DNA of 64,000 nucleotides from Calothrix sp. NIES-2100 (lineage in GTDB: Bacteria > Cyanobacteriota > Cyanobacteriia > Cyanobacteriales > Nostocaceae): positions 8,638,645 through 8,702,644 of the forward strand of contig NZ_AP018178.1 in NCBI RefSeq assembly GCF_002368195.1, in the 5' to 3' direction. The position numbers and the translations under genes were made by a program. Positions 62,601 through 64,000 of the stretch are shown one piece after another. The notes below the pieces were generated by a model. That model was not told the origin of the DNA. It made no database searches and worked only from the letters and a program-made list of their open reading frames with translations. Position 1 is the stretch's first letter. Each line of letters opens with the position of its first letter.

Positions 62601-62691
62601 GTTCATTTGCAGGTGGTGACTTAGCACTAGCAGTTGTTACTCCTAAAAACAAACCATGCAACAAAATTACATAAAAAGTTAATTTATTCAT
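59644..62691 (-). CDS. Large exported zinc metalloprotease (DUF5117/DUF4953 type)
   Basis: A 1015-residue exported protein. A signal peptide (MNKLTFYVILLHGLFLGVTT, cut near ASA) precedes a low-complexity region. A DUF5117-like beta domain follows (EKQQGLFTLYRQKEKNKIYL, FKRIDNNLQFAVRNVNFR). The protease domain has RLIIAHEVGHTLGLRHNFRG near residue 614, where HExxHxxGxxH supplies three zinc ligands and the catalytic Glu, and later MDYIPPNIAP with the Met-turn. A helical C-terminal domain (DUF4953-like) completes it. Homologues are periplasmic or outer-membrane proteases of unknown target. The frame is open to a TTG at 62712, but ATG 62691 fits the signal peptide. Confidence 0.9.
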   Translation of the reverse strand: MNKLTFYVILLHGLFLGVTTASAKSPPANELNTELRTQQKVDIVGVTQAKSGVTKPSDSSSQPALELLKLKDNGSRKIARGGSPIGDSLLKSSEQVWVLNQNQQVQQQPFNWIVPNPKQAGKQPLLVVGKTPDKPNEKPSTPSKPAKKDDLEAFDEVVKDTEKQQGLFTLYRQKEKNKIYLEIQPEQLNKNYLATSTLESGIGEQGIYSGMPLQDFLFYFKRIDNNLQFAVRNVNFRTKEGDPQARSLVRSFSDSVLYTIPIKSIHPERKTLLIDLSDLLLTDLAGLSLSLGIPGGTDQSYFGNAKVFPENLEVETVLNFSGAGGSSRESEALNFESLPDSRGFTLRIHYSLSQLPNNKYQPRLADDRVGYFITAYQDLSKDDRGDPFMRYINRWNLEKEDPQAPVSRPKKPIVFWIDNAVPYEYRDAIKEGILMWNKAFLQAGFKDAIEVRQMPDNATWDPADIRYNTIRWINTIDGFFARGPSRVNPLTGEILDADILVDGSFVRVLKNEYRQLVQPNQVQNRTSLTAMMQNNTLCVNKLGPKSQNNSQQQQKPMLSRLAKLAGESDLCYGIEASNQFALGAMAMTLLEDNTSSQDQIKEYINQYLRLIIAHEVGHTLGLRHNFRGSNLLPPEELNDKQITTNRGLTASVMDYIPPNIAPQGTKQGDYFPSMVGPYDDWAIQYGYMPTQATTPIAEKPILEEIASQSDRPELSYSTDEDRYDLDPTANAWDNSGNVLRYAQWQLDNSRLMWDRLTKRYPVAGESYSDLSDRFGSVLGNYFQNIFYTTKYIGGQSFYRIHAGETPSSKTGIRPRRLPFEPVPVEQQRQALETLQKYVFAEDAFNFSPDLLNKLAPSRWYHWGSYPAIGRLDYPIHDLVLTLQSAVLVDLLSGDRLSRLKDIELKSPQGKALSLPELFDTLQNGIWTEVLKPQGKPLKISSLRRGLQREYVNILSEIVLRKEYVPEDARTLAWYKIKQLNEKLAGVNSDDEYTKAHILETRDRIEKILNAPLRSN

Positions 62692-63197
62692 CAAATCTAC
62701 CCCCGACAACAATCATTAGTTAATTTTTCATTATTAGCAAAGTCAAGGAGCTTTGCTGTTATCTAACAGAAGCTCACTTAAAAAATATTATTAGCAGGCT
62801 GATATGCAGCAGTAAACCTTTTTGTTAAGTTATCATTACTATTCTTCAATCCTATTGGACAGTTTTACTGTAGTATTTTTGCTAACAATTGTATCTGTAG
62901 CCGATAGTACGTATTATTTTTACATCAGATGAGTAAACTTGCTGGGAAGAAAGTATAACAATTTGGGCAAAATCAATGACATTAGTGGAAAATGTACAAC
63001 TTCTCAAGCTGTCAAATTTAATTTATCCGCAGAAAAATACTCAGGCTCCAATGAAGTTAGCTCCTATTGTGGAAGACCTTGATAATAAAAGTTATAAAAC
63101 ATACAAGTATCTTAGTAATTTCAGAAGCATGTGAGTGAAGACAACCTTTAGATCATTTTTCATAAATCAGTAATTAAATAGTAATCCAAGATACAAA
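62692..63197. other. Divergent promoter region
   Basis: About 500 bp between the divergent metalloprotease and pentapeptide genes. AT-rich, without a gene or a strong hairpin. Promoters of both genes are expected here. Confidence 0.55.
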
Positions 63198-64000
63198 ATG
63201 TCATATTTGTCACAAATTTGGAAGCGTTTAAGCAATTACGCCAGGGTTACAAAGTTACCGGAAGTACCACAAACAACATCGCTGTCAGCCGAAACAGTTG
63301 TACCTACTAGGAAAAAAACTGCTCAAGATTTAGATCAAAACTTTAAATCGTTGGCAGAGAATTTACAAGACTCTTTATTACTCCAACAGCTGCACAAAAA
63401 ATTAGAAGAATGGGGAAAACCAGGTAATGGGTTACCGCCTTTGACAAGGGATACACCAATCGCGCCACACCAAGCAAGAAAGCATCGCCAATTTTATCAA
63501 GAGATTTACGATCTACTAGGTCATGCAGCCTTAACACCAGAAATAGTTGAACAGGTAATGAAGTTGCTGATTGCTAGGAAAAAATTTTATCCACTGCTGC
63601 TGTTTTACCGTCTAGAGGAATTTTATCGCCGCTGGTGCCAGGGTGAGTTTCTGGATGCTGCACCTGATGATAACTTGCCTCAGAAAAAAATGTTAAAAAT
63701 GTTAGCACAAAATATCACTATCGGATTGAGGCAAGTAGATATATATACTGGATTGAATGTATTAATTTTACTATTGGAGTTCCACCGCTACGCTCAAGGG
63801 CGAGCTGAATTGCAACAGCTAATTACCTTTTATCCATCTAACCAACCAGATACGGAAAATTTTTTTACATCCCAACTACTGCGCATAATAAATTATAGCG
63901 ATGCGATTGAAATTGGTAATTTTACTAGTATTGTTGGTGAATTCCTCAAAGGTGGAAACTTTCGGGGGGCTTACCTAGGCAATGCCAACTTAGCAGGTGC
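63198..64000 (+). CDS. Pentapeptide-repeat protein, N-terminal part
   Basis: Open frame from ATG 63198 (MSYLSQIWKRLSNYARVTKL) to the right edge, about 267 residues, incomplete. The first 245 residues are helical and charged, with no family I recognise (KKLEEWGKPGNGLPPLTRDT, HRQFYQEIYDLLGHAALTPE, FYPLLLFYRLEEFYRRWCQG). From about residue 255 pentapeptide repeats begin: GGNFRGAYLGNANLAGA, the A(D/N)LxX pattern of right-handed quadrilateral beta-helices. The rest lies outside the window. Such proteins in cyanobacteria are mostly uncharacterised. Confidence 0.85.
   Translation, partial: MSYLSQIWKRLSNYARVTKLPEVPQTTSLSAETVVPTRKKTAQDLDQNFKSLAENLQDSLLLQQLHKKLEEWGKPGNGLPPLTRDTPIAPHQARKHRQFYQEIYDLLGHAALTPEIVEQVMKLLIARKKFYPLLLFYRLEEFYRRWCQGEFLDAAPDDNLPQKKMLKMLAQNITIGLRQVDIYTGLNVLILLLEFHRYAQGRAELQQLITFYPSNQPDTENFFTSQLLRIINYSDAIEIGNFTSIVGEFLKGGNFRGAYLGNANLAG

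Overview
The window is chromosomal DNA of a filamentous, heterocyst-type cyanobacterium close to Nostoc/Anabaena. Four things point there. HIP1 octamers (GCGATCGC) are frequent. There are cyanobacterial genes such as sasA, rpaB, a group 2 sigma factor, an NblB-like HEAT protein, a CCB-type cytochrome b6 assembly protein and homologues of the photosystem II assembly factors LPA1 and LPA3. A xisH-xisI pair is present. Arrays of 7-bp repeats lie between many genes. Gene names rest on reading the translations; no database search was run.

Layout. 1-4.6 kb: end of a GGDEF protein, the clock output kinase SasA, and two exported proteins. 4.9-7.9 kb: a PEP-CTERM GDSL hydrolase, a class II aldolase and an M42 peptidase. 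7.9-9.9 kb: a gene-poor stretch with two structured elements, then two small cyanobacterial genes. 9.9-14.2 kb: a hybrid histidine kinase behind a solute-binding lipoprotein. 14.5-17.2 kb: tRNA-Thr(CGU), an LPA1-like protein and an RTX-type repeat protein. 17.4-20.7 kb: a coupled pair of small unknown genes, a beta-helix/SLH protein and a small unknown gene. 20.8-27.5 kb: the minus-strand rimP-nusA-rnpM-infB operon plus a membrane protein. 27.7-32.1 kb: two membrane-linked proteins, a peptidoglycan-binding protein and a small unknown protein. 32.1-36.4 kb: a partly duplicated region around a WD40 protein kinase. 36.5-40.3 kb: radA, rpaB, a CCB-type factor and a DUF456 protein. 40.9-50.8 kb: a PEP-CTERM protein, the HEAT protein, CBS and Nudix proteins, DUF760, a group 2 sigma factor, carB and dps. 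51-55.1 kb: a small unknown, a [2Fe-2S] protein and a PhnDCE-type ABC importer. 55.3-59.5 kb: an accessory patch with a DUF559 endonuclease boxed by inverted repeats, a TnpB remnant, a toxin-antitoxin pair and xisH-xisI, interleaved with an SDR protein and a DUF1995 protein. 59.6-64 kb: a large zinc metalloprotease and the start of a pentapeptide-repeat protein.

Much of the interest lies between genes. Heptanucleotide arrays form long hairpins inside the rimP-nusA spacer and after the sigma factor. One locus has been duplicated and eroded, leaving identifiable gene ends. The DUF559 gene has recruited palindromic repeats into its own coding sequence. A roughly 140-base element at 8690-8826 closes with a 13-bp stem and a T run and looks like an unannotated small RNA or miniature element. 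Nothing seen amounts to a demonstrably new system. The strongest leads are the repeat-boxed endonuclease, the 8.7-kb element and the solute-binding-protein/hybrid-kinase pair.
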